From positions 124,001-188,000 of the forward strand of contig NZ_JANHAP010000005.1 in assembly GCF_024734385.1 (NCBI RefSeq): a stretch of DNA of 64,000 nt, written 5' to 3'. A program made the position numbers and the translations under genes. Positions 24,974-33,927 of this stretch are shown here, in pieces (the first letter of the stretch is position 1; each line of letters starts with the position of its first letter). The stretch is from Dasania sp. GY-MA-18 (GTDB lineage Bacteria; Pseudomonadota; Gammaproteobacteria; Pseudomonadales; Dasaniaceae). The notes beneath the pieces are model-generated. The model made no database searches. It saw nothing but the letters and a program-made list of their open reading frames with translations, and had not been told where the DNA came from.

Positions 24974-27900
24974 TGGGCAAAGCGATGTTAATTGTTGGTG
25001 AAAAAGGCAAAGGGGGCGGCTCTGGCAATGTAGCCAAAGAGGCCCCCAACACCTTGTTTAGCAATTCAATAGCCAAGGTTATTGACCTGATTGGCGAGGG
25101 TGAAATACAAGGCCTGGTTAACGGCGCTAAAAGCATTTACCTAAACGACACCCCTTTGCAAAATAGCAATGGCAGCTACAACTTTAGCGGGGTAACTGTG
25201 CAAACCCGCGACGGCACACCAGACCAGGCTTATATGCCTGGTTTTGGGGCAGTAGAAAACGAGATAGCAGTAGAGGCCGAGGTAACAAAGGCCACGGCGG
25301 TTACGCGCACTATTACCGACCCCGACCTAGATGCGGTAAGGGTAAAATTGCGCATACCGCAGCTAACTTACCAAGACAAAGGCACAGGCGACTTAAAAGG
25401 CTATAGTGTTGAAATAAAAATAAAAATCCAATCTAGTGGCGGTGGCTGGGTTGAGGTATTCAACGACACGATTACCGGCAAAACGGTTGCGCCCTACGAA
25501 ACGCAATATGTGGTCGACTTGCCCGTGGGTGGGGCGCCGTGGAATGTGCGGTTAGAGCGAGTTTCGGATGACCACCCCGAGGCCCACATTAACGACAAAA
25601 CCTTTTTTAGTAGCTACACAGAATTAACCTACGCCAAGCTTTCATACCCTGATTGCGCTGTGATAGGCATAGCCATAGATGCCGAACAGTTTGGCACTAG
25701 TATACCCAAACGCAGCTATGACGTTTACGGCCTAATCATTAAGGTGCCTAGCAATTACAACACCGCTACCCGAGCCTATACCGGCTTGTGGGATGGCACC
25801 TTTAAATTAGCCTGGTCTGATAACCCCGCCTGGGTGTTTTACGATTTACTCACCAACGAGCGCTACGGCCTGGGTGATTATGTGGATAGCGCCCGCGTTG
25901 ATAAGTGGGGCCTGTATCAAATTGCCCAGTATTGCGACGAGCTGGTCGACGATGGCTTTGGCGGCCAGGAGCCGCGCTTTACGTTTAATGGTGTACTAAA
26001 CACCCGTCGTGAGGCCTACGCCGTGCTTAACAATTTAGCCTCTACCTTTAGGGGCATGGTGTATTGGGGGGCGGGTGTAGTAGTCGCCACTCAGGATGCC
26101 CCCGCCGATGCGGTTAAATTGGTTGCCCCAGCTAATGTAATTGGGGGCGAGTTTAAATACTCAGGCAAACCGCTAAACGATAGAGCAACCGTAGCCCTGG
26201 TTACCTGGAACGACCCAGCTGACGGCGGCCGTGCCACCATAGAGGTGGTGCAAGATGCCGAGGGCATAGCGCAACTGGGTTGGCGCACGGCCGATATTGT
26301 GGCCTATGGCTGCACCTCGCGGGGCCAGGCTCAGCGCTTTGGCCGCTGGCACTTGGACACCCAAAAAAATGAAATAGAAACTTTAAACTACCGTTGCTCG
26401 TATGATCACGCCGACCTGCGCCCCGGTGCTATTATCAAAGTTTCCGACCCCTCAATAGTCGGCGAGCGCCTGGGCGGCCGTATAAAGCTGGCCACTAGTA
26501 ACACGGTTACCTTTGATAGCCCGCCCATATTGTTTTTTGCGGTGGCCACCTACACGCTAGCTGTGGTGCTGCCCGATGGCAGTATAGAGCAGCTGCCCTG
26601 CCAAAGTTTTAGTAGCGGTGTGATGACGGTAGACGGCAGCTTTAGCCAACTGCCGCAAGTAGGCGCTATTTGGATGCTTTCATCACCAGCTATAGAGCCG
26701 CGCCAGTACCGGGTTAACTTGGTGGTTGAAAATAGCGCCAATATTTTTAGTGTTACCGCCACCCGCCATGACCCTAATAAATATTTGCGCGTAGAGCAGG
26801 GTATATTATTTGACCCCGCCCCCGAGACTTTATTGCCCACCGGTGAAATGCTGCCCCCCATAGATTGTGTGCTACAAGAATACTTGTACCACGATGGCGT
26901 AGTGGTAAAAGCAGCCCTGACCATATCGGCAGAACTGCCCAACGAGCCGCGCATAGCGCTAATTGAAATGCAGGTTAAGGGGCCTAATGACGCCGATTAT
27001 GTTAGCGCAGGCAACCCCAGCAGCTCGCCTACCATAGATGTTTACGATGTGCGCCCCGGCGCGTACCAAGCGCGCACGCGCACTATTAGCAGCCTAGGGT
27101 TAGTTAGCCCTTGGTTTGAGTCAAACTTGTACCAAGTGTTAGGCAAAACAGCGCCACCCAGCGCCCCCGAAAACTTTGCCGCTGCTATTCGCCCCGACAC
27201 CGGTGTGGTGCTGACTATAGACCCTATACCCGACCTAGACCGCGACGAATACGCTTTTTATGTGGGCGACACGTTTGCCGATGCCGTGTTATTAATCCGT
27301 GCCAAGGCCACGGAATATGTGTGGAAAACTGCAGCCGCTGGCGAGCATACATTTTGGGTGGTAGCTAGCGACACCTCGGGCAACGACTCTACCCCCGTTA
27401 GCACTACGCTAACGATTAACCCGCCCGATCAACCGGTAGTGACCAGCCGTTACGACGACCGCAACGTGGTGTTTGATTGGTTGGAAGTAAGCAGCGATTT
27501 TGCGCTATCGGCCTATCGCATAAAAAGCGGGGGCTCGGTGATAGCCGAAATTACATCGACCACCTTTAGCCAAGTAGTTAATTGGCAGGGGGCTAAGAGT
27601 TTTACTGTTGAGGCTATAGATATAGCCAAAAACGCTAGCGCCGCCGGTGCAGTAGAGGTTAACCCAACACCGCCCAACAAACCCTCGGTGAGCAACCAGG
27701 TTATTGATAATAACGTGTTATTAAAGTACAGCTCGGTAGCTGGCTCACTACCTATAGACCACTACCGCTTACTAAAAGGTGCCACGTTTGCTACCGCTGT
27801 AAATTTTGCTGAAAAGGCTGGCAACAGCACGTTTACCACTTTGTTTGAAAGCGTTAAGGGTAATTATATTTATTGGTTATTGGCGGTAGATTCGGCGGGT

Positions 27901-28674
27901 AATGCCAGCGCCGAGGCCAGCACCGCAGCCTTTGTTAGCCAACCCCCTGATTACATTTTATTTGCCCGCTACACTGAAAACGCAAACAGCTGGGATGGCA
28001 GTATTACTAACGGCATAGTGATGGATAACGGCAACCTTATAATGCCTGTGGATGCCAGCGAAACGTACCAAGCCCACTTTGATAGCCGCAGCTGGGCCTC
28101 GCCGCAGGCTCAAGTGGATGCGGGTTACCCTTATTATATGCAGCCATCTACTAACACAGGCAGCTACGAAAAAGTTATCGATTACGGCTCTATTATCGAG
28201 GGCTCATTAGTTACCGCCTCACCCACTTATGTAATGGTTAGCGGTTCGGCAACGCTCACTATGCAGTTATCTTATTCTAGCGACGGCGTGAGCTATACCG
28301 ATGCGCCACCCGGTGCAGAGCAGGTATTTGCCAGCAACTTTAGGTATATAAAAGTGCATATTGATATTGCTGGCGCTGGCGGTGACGACCTGGTGGAGCT
28401 TATCGACATAGAAACCCGGCTAGATAAAAAACTCATTAATGATGCTGGCACGGCAAGCTGTTTGGCTGGCGATGCCAACGGTACCCAGGTGAGCTTTGAA
28501 CAATCATTTATTGATGTGCAATCAATAACACTAACCGCCAAGGGCACTACAGCCATCACTGCTATTTATGATTTTGTGGATGCACCATACCCCACAGAAT
28601 TTTTTATTTATTTATTCGACAACCAAGGCAATCGCGTTTCTGGCGATTGTGCCTGGTCGGTTAAGGGGTACTAA
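24973..28674 (+). CDS. tail tip attachment protein, lambda gpJ-like
   Basis: 1233 residues. The N-terminus (KEAPNTLFSNSIAKVIDLIGEGEIQGLVNGAKSIYLNDTPL) and the FVRWDGTFK-like GLWDGTFKLAWSDNPAWVFYDLLTNERYGLG region are diagnostic for the gpJ central tail-tip protein. The C-terminal half holds fibronectin-like repeats (about 725-990), then a less conserved tip (after about 1000) that should decide receptor binding. It ends 1 base before the next start. Confidence 0.9.
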   Translation: MGKAMLIVGEKGKGGGSGNVAKEAPNTLFSNSIAKVIDLIGEGEIQGLVNGAKSIYLNDTPLQNSNGSYNFSGVTVQTRDGTPDQAYMPGFGAVENEIAVEAEVTKATAVTRTITDPDLDAVRVKLRIPQLTYQDKGTGDLKGYSVEIKIKIQSSGGGWVEVFNDTITGKTVAPYETQYVVDLPVGGAPWNVRLERVSDDHPEAHINDKTFFSSYTELTYAKLSYPDCAVIGIAIDAEQFGTSIPKRSYDVYGLIIKVPSNYNTATRAYTGLWDGTFKLAWSDNPAWVFYDLLTNERYGLGDYVDSARVDKWGLYQIAQYCDELVDDGFGGQEPRFTFNGVLNTRREAYAVLNNLASTFRGMVYWGAGVVVATQDAPADAVKLVAPANVIGGEFKYSGKPLNDRATVALVTWNDPADGGRATIEVVQDAEGIAQLGWRTADIVAYGCTSRGQAQRFGRWHLDTQKNEIETLNYRCSYDHADLRPGAIIKVSDPSIVGERLGGRIKLATSNTVTFDSPPILFFAVATYTLAVVLPDGSIEQLPCQSFSSGVMTVDGSFSQLPQVGAIWMLSSPAIEPRQYRVNLVVENSANIFSVTATRHDPNKYLRVEQGILFDPAPETLLPTGEMLPPIDCVLQEYLYHDGVVVKAALTISAELPNEPRIALIEMQVKGPNDADYVSAGNPSSSPTIDVYDVRPGAYQARTRTISSLGLVSPWFESNLYQVLGKTAPPSAPENFAAAIRPDTGVVLTIDPIPDLDRDEYAFYVGDTFADAVLLIRAKATEYVWKTAAAGEHTFWVVASDTSGNDSTPVSTTLTINPPDQPVVTSRYDDRNVVFDWLEVSSDFALSAYRIKSGGSVIAEITSTTFSQVVNWQGAKSFTVEAIDIAKNASAAGAVEVNPTPPNKPSVSNQVIDNNVLLKYSSVAGSLPIDHYRLLKGATFATAVNFAEKAGNSTFTTLFESVKGNYIYWLLAVDSAGNASAEASTAAFVSQPPDYILFARYTENANSWDGSITNGIVMDNGNLIMPVDASETYQAHFDSRSWASPQAQVDAGYPYYMQPSTNTGSYEKVIDYGSIIEGSLVTASPTYVMVSGSATLTMQLSYSSDGVSYTDAPPGAEQVFASNFRYIKVHIDIAGAGGDDLVELIDIETRLDKKLINDAGTASCLAGDANGTQVSFEQSFIDVQSITLTAKGTTAITAIYDFVDAPYPTEFFIYLFDNQGNRVSGDCAWSVKGY

Positions 28675-28675
28675 T

Positions 28676-29200
28676 ATGGATTGGTCATTACCATCACTCA
28701 GCAGCGCATACGCCAACTTTAAAGACTTATTTAAATCACGGGATGAAGAACTGGGCAAAATGGACTTTACCGGCGCCACCAACTTACCCGCCGGTTTTAT
28801 TCAGTATAACCGCACTAATAAACGCTGGGAGGAGTGGAACGGCACTGCGTGGGCCGAGCTTGAAGCCGAGTTTGCTATTAAGGTTGCCAACGCCGTTACC
28901 GCTGACAAACTTAACAATCAGCTGCCTAGCTACTACCTAGATTGCGCTAATTTTACCGGCACGTTGGCCACTGGCCGCATACCTAATTTAGATGCTGGCA
29001 AAGTAACCACTGGTTCGTTTAGCACCGGGCGCATACCCAATTTAGATGCAGGCAAAATAACCAGCGGCACTTTTGGTACCAGCCGCCTAGACATGAATGG
29101 CATAGCGGGCCATGCCGCCATTATTGCCAAAATTAACGAGCTAATAAACAACCGCTTTACCGTTAACGGCAGCGAATTGGATATAGATACCAGCGTATGA
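28676..29200 (+). CDS. tail fibre-like protein with short repeats
   Basis: 174 residues from the ATG at 28676 (AAGGGG 8 bases upstream). Two near-identical repeats, GRIPNLDAGKVTTGSF and GRIPNLDAGKITSGTF (about 99-135), with the periodicity of phage tail-fibre repeats. Location right after gpJ fits a side fibre or chaperoned fibre piece. Confidence 0.75.
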   Translation: MDWSLPSLSSAYANFKDLFKSRDEELGKMDFTGATNLPAGFIQYNRTNKRWEEWNGTAWAELEAEFAIKVANAVTADKLNNQLPSYYLDCANFTGTLATGRIPNLDAGKVTTGSFSTGRIPNLDAGKITSGTFGTSRLDMNGIAGHAAIIAKINELINNRFTVNGSELDIDTSV

Positions 29201-29949
29201 CACTAAAAGCCGACGGCGTAGCCATAGCGACCAGCGCCTGGAATGTTACCGACGCAGCCCAGCAATTTTCAAAGGTTACCGCTAATGGGGTGGAGGTGTG
29301 GCTGCGCACGCCCGACACGCCAGCTACTATTAGCTACCCTAGCGCAACAACCGTAGGCAATAATGTGACGGTTAGTTGGGCGGCAGCGTTGCGGGCAGCA
29401 AACTACACCTTAGAGCAAAAAATTAATAGCGGCAGCTGGACAACAGTTGGCACGTTTGCGGGCACAAGCACCAGCGTTACCGTTAACACGGTTGCTACGT
29501 ATACCTTTAGAGTTAAAGCTAACAATAGTGGTGGCAGCAGTAGTTATAAAACCGGTGGTGGCCTAGTGGTGGCCCCTAATATTATTCAAGAGAATTTCAC
29601 CGTTACCTTGGGACAGTATGCCGTTGCCAAAAACGCCACGCTTTACGGCTACTCTGATGGCAGCACCGACTCATCAAATGGCTTTGGCGGCATTAACGAT
29701 ACAACTTATAGAGGAGTGACCATAAAAGCGGTGTGGCGCCGTTATGGAACCGGGGGTGGCATGAATATATCGCTTTCAGGAAATAGAGTTGGTTGGATTA
29801 AACGCGCTTACTTTCAAGGCTGGGGTTGGGTTACTGCCCCTGCAGGTACGTATAGCTCCTCGGTAACTGACTTTTGGTTTGCTGGCGTTACACCATCTAG
29901 CTGGGATGCCTCAGGCACCCGCACCATGACGCTAGAATATGAAGGTTAA
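29197..29949 (+). CDS. tail fibre protein with a fibronectin-type domain
   Basis: 250 residues, overlapping the previous gene. Residues about 45-125 look like an FnIII domain (TPATISYPSATTVGNNVTVSWAA ... TYTFRVKANNSGG). The C-terminal half is Gly/Thr/Trp-rich and strand-rich, plausible as a receptor-binding head. It overlaps the SET-domain gene by 11 bases. Confidence 0.65.
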   Translation: MTLKADGVAIATSAWNVTDAAQQFSKVTANGVEVWLRTPDTPATISYPSATTVGNNVTVSWAAALRAANYTLEQKINSGSWTTVGTFAGTSTSVTVNTVATYTFRVKANNSGGSSSYKTGGGLVVAPNIIQENFTVTLGQYAVAKNATLYGYSDGSTDSSNGFGGINDTTYRGVTIKAVWRRYGTGGGMNISLSGNRVGWIKRAYFQGWGWVTAPAGTYSSSVTDFWFAGVTPSSWDASGTRTMTLEYEG

Positions 29950-30322
29950 CCAACTAATCCCCCTGCCAGACAAAGGTTTAGGGGTTATGGCCAGGCAAAC
30001 GTACTCAGCGGGCGATTGTGTTGAGGCCTGCAGCGTTAAGCTGCTTACCATGCGGCAGCTGATGGCCAACCCTGATTACGCCAATAAAGTTTTTGGCTGG
30101 GATGATAATTATGCGCTACCCAGTGGCCACGGCGCCTTTTACAACCACAGCCAGCAAGCCAATATGCGCTACAGCAACGACATAGCCGCCGGGGTCATTC
30201 GTTTTTACGCACTGTGCCCTATAGCCGCAGGCGAAGAGCTAACTATTAACTACGATAACAACCAAGGCCATAGCAGCAAGCCCAGCGCATGGTTTGCGTG
30301 CCGAGGGCTAAAAGAGGTTTAA
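29939..30322 (+). CDS. SET-domain protein (putative protein lysine methyltransferase)
   Basis: 127 residues with the SET core: GLGVMARQTYSAGDCVE near residue 13, GAFYNHSQQANMRY near 64 (the NHS cofactor motif), and FYALCPIAAGEELTINYDNN near 89, with the Tyr of the GEELTINY motif that forms the active site. SET enzymes use S-adenosylmethionine to methylate lysine in proteins. It overlaps the fibre gene by 11 bases, so it is expressed with the tail genes. The target is unknown; a virion or host protein is equally possible. Confidence 0.8.
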   Translation: MKVNQLIPLPDKGLGVMARQTYSAGDCVEACSVKLLTMRQLMANPDYANKVFGWDDNYALPSGHGAFYNHSQQANMRYSNDIAAGVIRFYALCPIAAGEELTINYDNNQGHSSKPSAWFACRGLKEV

Positions 30323-30324
30323 CA

Positions 30325-30660
30325 ATGATTGAATATACACACAAAGTTTTAGCAATAGATTTAAAGCGCAGCACCATACAAGTTGAATTGATGCCGCAAA
30401 ACCAAGCGCATGCCACCTCGCTGTTTGTGAGCGTTTTTATTGGCCCCACCCGGCTGCAAGAAATTATCACCCAGCCAACCCAGGCATTAATGTTTGCCGA
30501 GGTGCGCAAGGAGATTATTAAGGGTAACGATGGCTACCAGGCCGACTGGGAAACGGAAATAGCCACCAAAAGCACCCCTATACCTGCCGAATTAATGGCC
30601 GGGGTAGGGCAGGAGTTTGCAGTGGTTACCGAGGCCGAGATAACCGCGCTAGGGGATTAA
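30325..30660 (+). CDS. tail-cluster protein of unknown function
   Basis: 111 residues from the ATG at 30325, 2 bases after the SET gene stop, with AGAGG upstream. N-terminal beta hairpin (HKVLAIDLKRSTIQVELMP), then mixed alpha/beta. It closes the late transcription unit and converges with the lysogeny operon, overlapping it by 4 bases. Confidence 0.6.
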   Translation: MIEYTHKVLAIDLKRSTIQVELMPQNQAHATSLFVSVFIGPTRLQEIITQPTQALMFAEVRKEIIKGNDGYQADWETEIATKSTPIPAELMAGVGQEFAVVTEAEITALGD

Positions 30661-31013
30661 TCAAATACCCCTAGGGCAGAGTATTTATTCAACACGGCGG
30701 TTTCCTTACTACTATTCGACATCACCGAAAAGCTGGTGCCATCTTTTGCTTTAAAAGCAGCGGTGGCGCGCTTTTTTTTGCCCATAAAATACAGGGGTAT
30801 GGCTAGCAATAGGCCCACCACAGTAATACTTAGTAGAATAATTACCAGCATTCTTAGGGCTGATATTTCGTTTTGGCTGTGGGTTATTTTTGATTTTATT
30901 ATATCCTCGGCCAACACATACTTTTGTTTACCCACCTTGATAACATCCTTGCCTAACAGTGTTTTGCTTAGCGAGGCGCGCTTGGCGCCGCAACTGGAAT
31001 TAATTAACTCCAT
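30657..31013 (-). CDS. single-span membrane protein in the lysogeny operon
   Basis: 118 residues with one membrane span (about 53-76, MLVIILLSITVVGLLLAIPLYF) flanked by a basic KKKRA. It starts 17 bases after the CI-like repressor stop on the same strand, so it should be expressed in the lysogen. This position is typical of superinfection-exclusion or other lysogenic-conversion proteins, but the sequence itself shows no family. Confidence 0.6.
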   Translation of the reverse strand: MELINSSCGAKRASLSKTLLGKDVIKVGKQKYVLAEDIIKSKITHSQNEISALRMLVIILLSITVVGLLLAIPLYFMGKKKRATAAFKAKDGTSFSVMSNSSKETAVLNKYSALGVFD

Positions 31014-31030
31014 CTATTAACCCTCGGTAA

Positions 31031-31876
31031 TTATAAAACCTCTATTAAACTATCAATTAGCTGCACATCAAAGGGCTGGCCGCCCTGTTGTTTTTTAATA
31101 GCGTTACGCCAGGCGCTGGTAATAACCCTGGCCCGTTGTTCGGCGCTTAGTTTTTTCCCTTCTTTTTCGCTGGCAATCTCTACTCCCTCAATAATTTGGC
31201 GCATTAGCTGCACCTCGTTGGGGCTATCACAAATAGCATTATCGCCGCTCACGCTTACAACTAATGGTCGCGTTCGCCATGCCCCTTGGTCGGGCTTATA
31301 GCGGGTAATAAGGCCCTCGCTTTTGCTGCCACCTAGCAGCGCGTAGCTACCCATACGCCCAGCCTTTATGGCCTGCAGAACCTCGGCGGGCACATTAAGC
31401 CCGCAAACCTGGTTAGGGTATTTTTCTAACCAATTGATCAGCTCAGCACACCAGGGGCCGTGCAGTATTTCTAGCTGTTGCAGTTGTAAGGTCTTTTTTT
31501 TGTAAAGGTACTGCATGGGTTGTGTTAGCAGTATGGCCGCGCCCTGGTCGAGGTTGTTACTGTAAAGCAGGGTTAATTGCCAGTTGTCGCTATCAGCTAG
31601 GTGTGCATTCAGGCTGTCTATCAGCTCGGGTGGAGTGTCGTTGTTACTCACAATAAAAGGGGCTCCACGGCCGGTGGTTAACCAGGTTATAGAGGCGTTT
31701 TCGGCCCGTGAGATTAGGGTGAGTATATCGGTGCCGGGCAGCTCGTTATTTTGAATTTTTGTGGCCATGCCAGATGACAGGCCTAGCGATTTAGCCCAAG
31801 GGGTAATTTTTCTAGGCCCTAGGATATGTTCTATGCGAGAATAAATATTCATTTTTTTGAACTTTTTGTTTGACAT
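31031..31876 (-). CDS. CI-like prophage repressor
   Basis: 281 residues from the codon at 31876. The N-terminal 65 residues match the phage CI-repressor HTH family: YSRIEHILGPRKITPWAKSLGLSSGMATKIQNNELPGTDILTLISRAENASITWLTTGRG. The C-terminal part is not an obvious LexA-type peptidase; I see no clear Ser-Lys dyad. It should bind the palindromes just upstream and silence the lytic genes. The start is uncertain: 31906, 31876 and 31852 are all possible and none has a well-spaced ribosome-binding site. Confidence 0.8.
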   Translation of the reverse strand: MSNKKFKKMNIYSRIEHILGPRKITPWAKSLGLSSGMATKIQNNELPGTDILTLISRAENASITWLTTGRGAPFIVSNNDTPPELIDSLNAHLADSDNWQLTLLYSNNLDQGAAILLTQPMQYLYKKKTLQLQQLEILHGPWCAELINWLEKYPNQVCGLNVPAEVLQAIKAGRMGSYALLGGSKSEGLITRYKPDQGAWRTRPLVVSVSGDNAICDSPNEVQLMRQIIEGVEIASEKEGKKLSAEQRARVITSAWRNAIKKQQGGQPFDVQLIDSLIEVL

Positions 31877-31887
31877 CCTTGTATTTA

Positions 31888-31905
31888 TGTTTATATTAAT
31901 AAACA
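31888..31905. promoter_or_regulatory. putative repressor operator O1
   Basis: TGTTTAT-ATTA-ATAAACA, a 7+7 palindrome directly upstream of the repressor start. Confidence 0.55.
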
Positions 31906-31926
31906 AAGTTTACAAATATAAACTTT
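31905..31926. promoter_or_regulatory. putative repressor operator O2
   Basis: AAAGTTTA-N6-TAAACTTT, an 8+8 palindrome sharing the GTTTA half-site with O1. A possible rightward -35 (TTTACA, 31909-31914) lies inside it. Confidence 0.55.
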
Positions 31927-31927
31927 T

Positions 31928-31946
31928 GAATGTAATGTTTACATTC
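31928..31946. promoter_or_regulatory. putative repressor operator O3
   Basis: GAATGTAA-TGT-TTACATTC, a perfect 8+8 palindrome. A possible rightward -10 (TGTAAT, 31931-31936, 16 bases after the -35 in O2) overlaps it, so binding here would block the lytic promoter. Confidence 0.55.
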
Positions 31947-31961
31947 TTGGGAGATTAAACC

Positions 31962-32171
31962 GTGAAAAATGAAACTAAGCAACAGCCCAATGTCGTGTCT
32001 TTTCGCCCGGCTAGTGCTGAATTAAACCAGCGCCTAGCACGCATTGCCACGCGAGAGCGGCGCAAGCCCTCACAAATGGCCCGTGTTTTGGTAGAGGATG
32101 GTTTGGCGAGAAAAGAAAAGGAACTGGGCTTACCGCCCATTGGTGATGAGCTGCAGGTAGCAGCCCGTTAA
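31962..32171 (+). CDS. ribbon-helix-helix regulator in the cro position
   Basis: 69 residues, GTG start with GGGAG 8 bases upstream. VVSFRPASAELNQRLARIATRERRKPSQMARVLVEDGLA is the beta-helix-helix pattern of Arc/CopG-type DNA-binding proteins. It is the first gene of the rightward early unit, divergent from the repressor, where lambda has cro. It would act as the lytic switch protein, but of a different fold. Confidence 0.7.
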   Translation: MKNETKQQPNVVSFRPASAELNQRLARIATRERRKPSQMARVLVEDGLARKEKELGLPPIGDELQVAAR

Positions 32172-32180
32172 ATAGATAGG

Positions 32181-32301
32181 TGGTTGGCAGCCCCCAGCAA
32201 GGGGCCACCAACCTGAGGCGATGCACGCGCTGGCAGGCGCATACAACAGGCTTGGACACCAACACCTCGCGGCGAAGGGTAACACAACCCCTAGCCGCGA
32301 G
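32181..32301 (+). other. structured early leader between the RHH gene and the next gene
   Basis: Two hairpins: GGTTGG...CCCC with GGGG...CCAACC (about 32183-32213, with an internal mismatch) and CTCGCGGC/GCCGCGAG (32266-32301) with a nested GGGT/ACCC. No T-run follows either, so they are not simple terminators. They may affect antitermination or mRNA stability. Confidence 0.35.
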
Positions 32302-32356
32302 TTAAGCCTACCGCACCGCCTCCTAGTTACAACGTGACGTAAAAGGAGAGCATCAC

Positions 32357-32893
32357 ATGGGCACATTACACCCCACCGTTGTTAGCGAAACCGCAGCAAC
32401 TTATAGCCTTAATTTATTTATGCCCGAGGTTTTTGGCTTAATGAGCGCCGCCCAGGCTACCGTGCATGAATACCCCGGCAAAGCCGACGCTATCGCGCAG
32501 CAACTGCAAACCAATCATATAAGCAAAGCTGCGCACACCTTATTAAACGAAGTTAACCCGCTTTGCACTAACCATAAATATGGCTTGGTAGACTCTGTTT
32601 ATGTGCAAACCATTACCCAGGATTACCGCACCCTGCAACAGTATGCCGCCGCGCTAAACCACAGCGTGGTGTACCTGGGCGACTTTAGCGGCATTAGCGA
32701 CACCGAACTATTAGAAGCCTACGCCGACTGGCATGCCGATATAGGTCTAACTGCCGCCGAGGTGAGCCGTGCATTAGCCGATAGGCGTATAGAACCCACC
32801 GAATTTCTAGCCATTAAGCAGCGCTTGCACCAATCACTGCGCACCGGCCTTGAGTTTTTAAACCGCTTAGCTTCGGTGGTTGAAGATGAGTAA
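32357..32893 (+). CDS. early phage protein of unknown function
   Basis: 178 residues, mostly helical, start with GGAGAG upstream. No motif recognised. It is the second gene of the rightward early unit, so a regulatory or replication-accessory role is possible. Confidence 0.55.
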   Translation: MGTLHPTVVSETAATYSLNLFMPEVFGLMSAAQATVHEYPGKADAIAQQLQTNHISKAAHTLLNEVNPLCTNHKYGLVDSVYVQTITQDYRTLQQYAAALNHSVVYLGDFSGISDTELLEAYADWHADIGLTAAEVSRALADRRIEPTEFLAIKQRLHQSLRTGLEFLNRLASVVEDE

Positions 32894-33092
32894 GCCACTA
32901 CCTGCCTGCCTGACTAAGCACGGTATTACAGCGGTTACCGACAACCTGCAGGGCAAGCCAGTGCAGTTGCGGCCAGGTTTGTTAGCTGAGTTTTTAGCAC
33001 AAGAACTTTACGACCGCGCGCTAGAAATAAATGATAAAACCAGTGTTAAAAACGGATCTAACACAACAGCTATGTTGCAAAAGGTTAGGTAA
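32886..33092 (+). CDS. small early phage protein
   Basis: 68 residues from the ATG at 32886, overlapping the previous gene by 8 bases. Contains HGITAVTDNLQGKPVQLRPGLLAEFLAQELYDRALE, mostly helical. Not recognised. Confidence 0.5.
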   Translation: MSKPLPACLTKHGITAVTDNLQGKPVQLRPGLLAEFLAQELYDRALEINDKTSVKNGSNTTAMLQKVR

Positions 33093-33206
33093 CTGGCGAA
33101 ACTGCCGCCGGTAATTACGCCTTTGTAGTTGGTGGTCATAAAGGTTGTTAATTCATGCGCCACAAAACTAGTGGATTGATTGAAAATAATAGACAAGGAA
33201 TGAAGC

Positions 33207-33614
33207 ATGCAACACACAGAGATTTTATCGTTTAACGGTATTGCGCGGCAGTATCAAAAAGCCCAGCTACCTATTAAGGCTATGAGCTTGCGTAGCAACG
33301 AGGTGGTTAGTCTTAGCCACGATTTAGAGTTTACGTTGTCATTTACTGGCGACCCTCAACCCCCGCTAATGACCATAAGAGCAGGCAACAATATTGTAGA
33401 GGCCAGCCTGCCACCACGCCACGCCGTTGATTTAAAGCAATGGCTGCCGCTGCGCATAGAGCCACAGACCCGCATTATAAAAAATGGCCGGGTGGTTAGT
33501 TATCAGGTGGCGTTTATACCCACGTTAGCACTTGCCAGCCGCGACCAACTACGAGCGCTGCAAAACATCAAACTCAACCATTACCCCAAAAAAGGAACCG
33601 ACAATGCGTTTTAA
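33207..33614 (+). CDS. phage protein of unknown function upstream of groES-like gene
   Basis: 135 residues, beta-rich (VVSLSHDLEFTLSFTG, PLMTIRAGNNIVEASL), start with AAGGAATG upstream. It overlaps the GroES-like gene by 11 bases, so the two are probably translated together. Confidence 0.5.
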   Translation: MQHTEILSFNGIARQYQKAQLPIKAMSLRSNEVVSLSHDLEFTLSFTGDPQPPLMTIRAGNNIVEASLPPRHAVDLKQWLPLRIEPQTRIIKNGRVVSYQVAFIPTLALASRDQLRALQNIKLNHYPKKGTDNAF

Positions 33615-33894
33615 ACCCCTAGGCAACTTAGCCGTTGTTAAAGCCTTACCTGAGCCAGAAACATCACCAGGCGGCATTATTTTATCGCCAGGCGTTAAGC
33701 AGCAAGCTAATCAGATGCAGGTGCTAGCTGTTGGCCCTGGTCGCCTAAGCGATGCAGGCTTGCTAATAGAGCCTGCCATTAAGGTAGGTGATGTTGTGCT
33801 AGTCAACAGCTATGCCGGTGACGAGCTCACCGTAGATGATGAAACAGTACGCATTGTTGATATAGATGCAGTATTAGGCATTTTTAACGAGTAA
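33604..33894 (+). CDS. phage GroES-like co-chaperonin
   Basis: 96 residues from the ATG at 33604 (AAAGGAACC upstream). It reads as a full co-chaperonin: MRFKPLGNLAVVKALPEPETSPGGIILSPG (first strand and mobile loop), VLAVGPGRL, VKVGDVVLVNSYAGDELTVDDE and VRIVDIDAVLGIF at the end. It would cap the host GroEL and could adapt it to fold the phage capsid protein, as T4 gp31 does. No groEL gene is present nearby. Confidence 0.85.
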   Translation: MRFKPLGNLAVVKALPEPETSPGGIILSPGVKQQANQMQVLAVGPGRLSDAGLLIEPAIKVGDVVLVNSYAGDELTVDDETVRIVDIDAVLGIFNE

Positions 33895-33927
33895 TTCAGT
33901 TACAGGCCAAGCCGCGAGAGGTATGCC

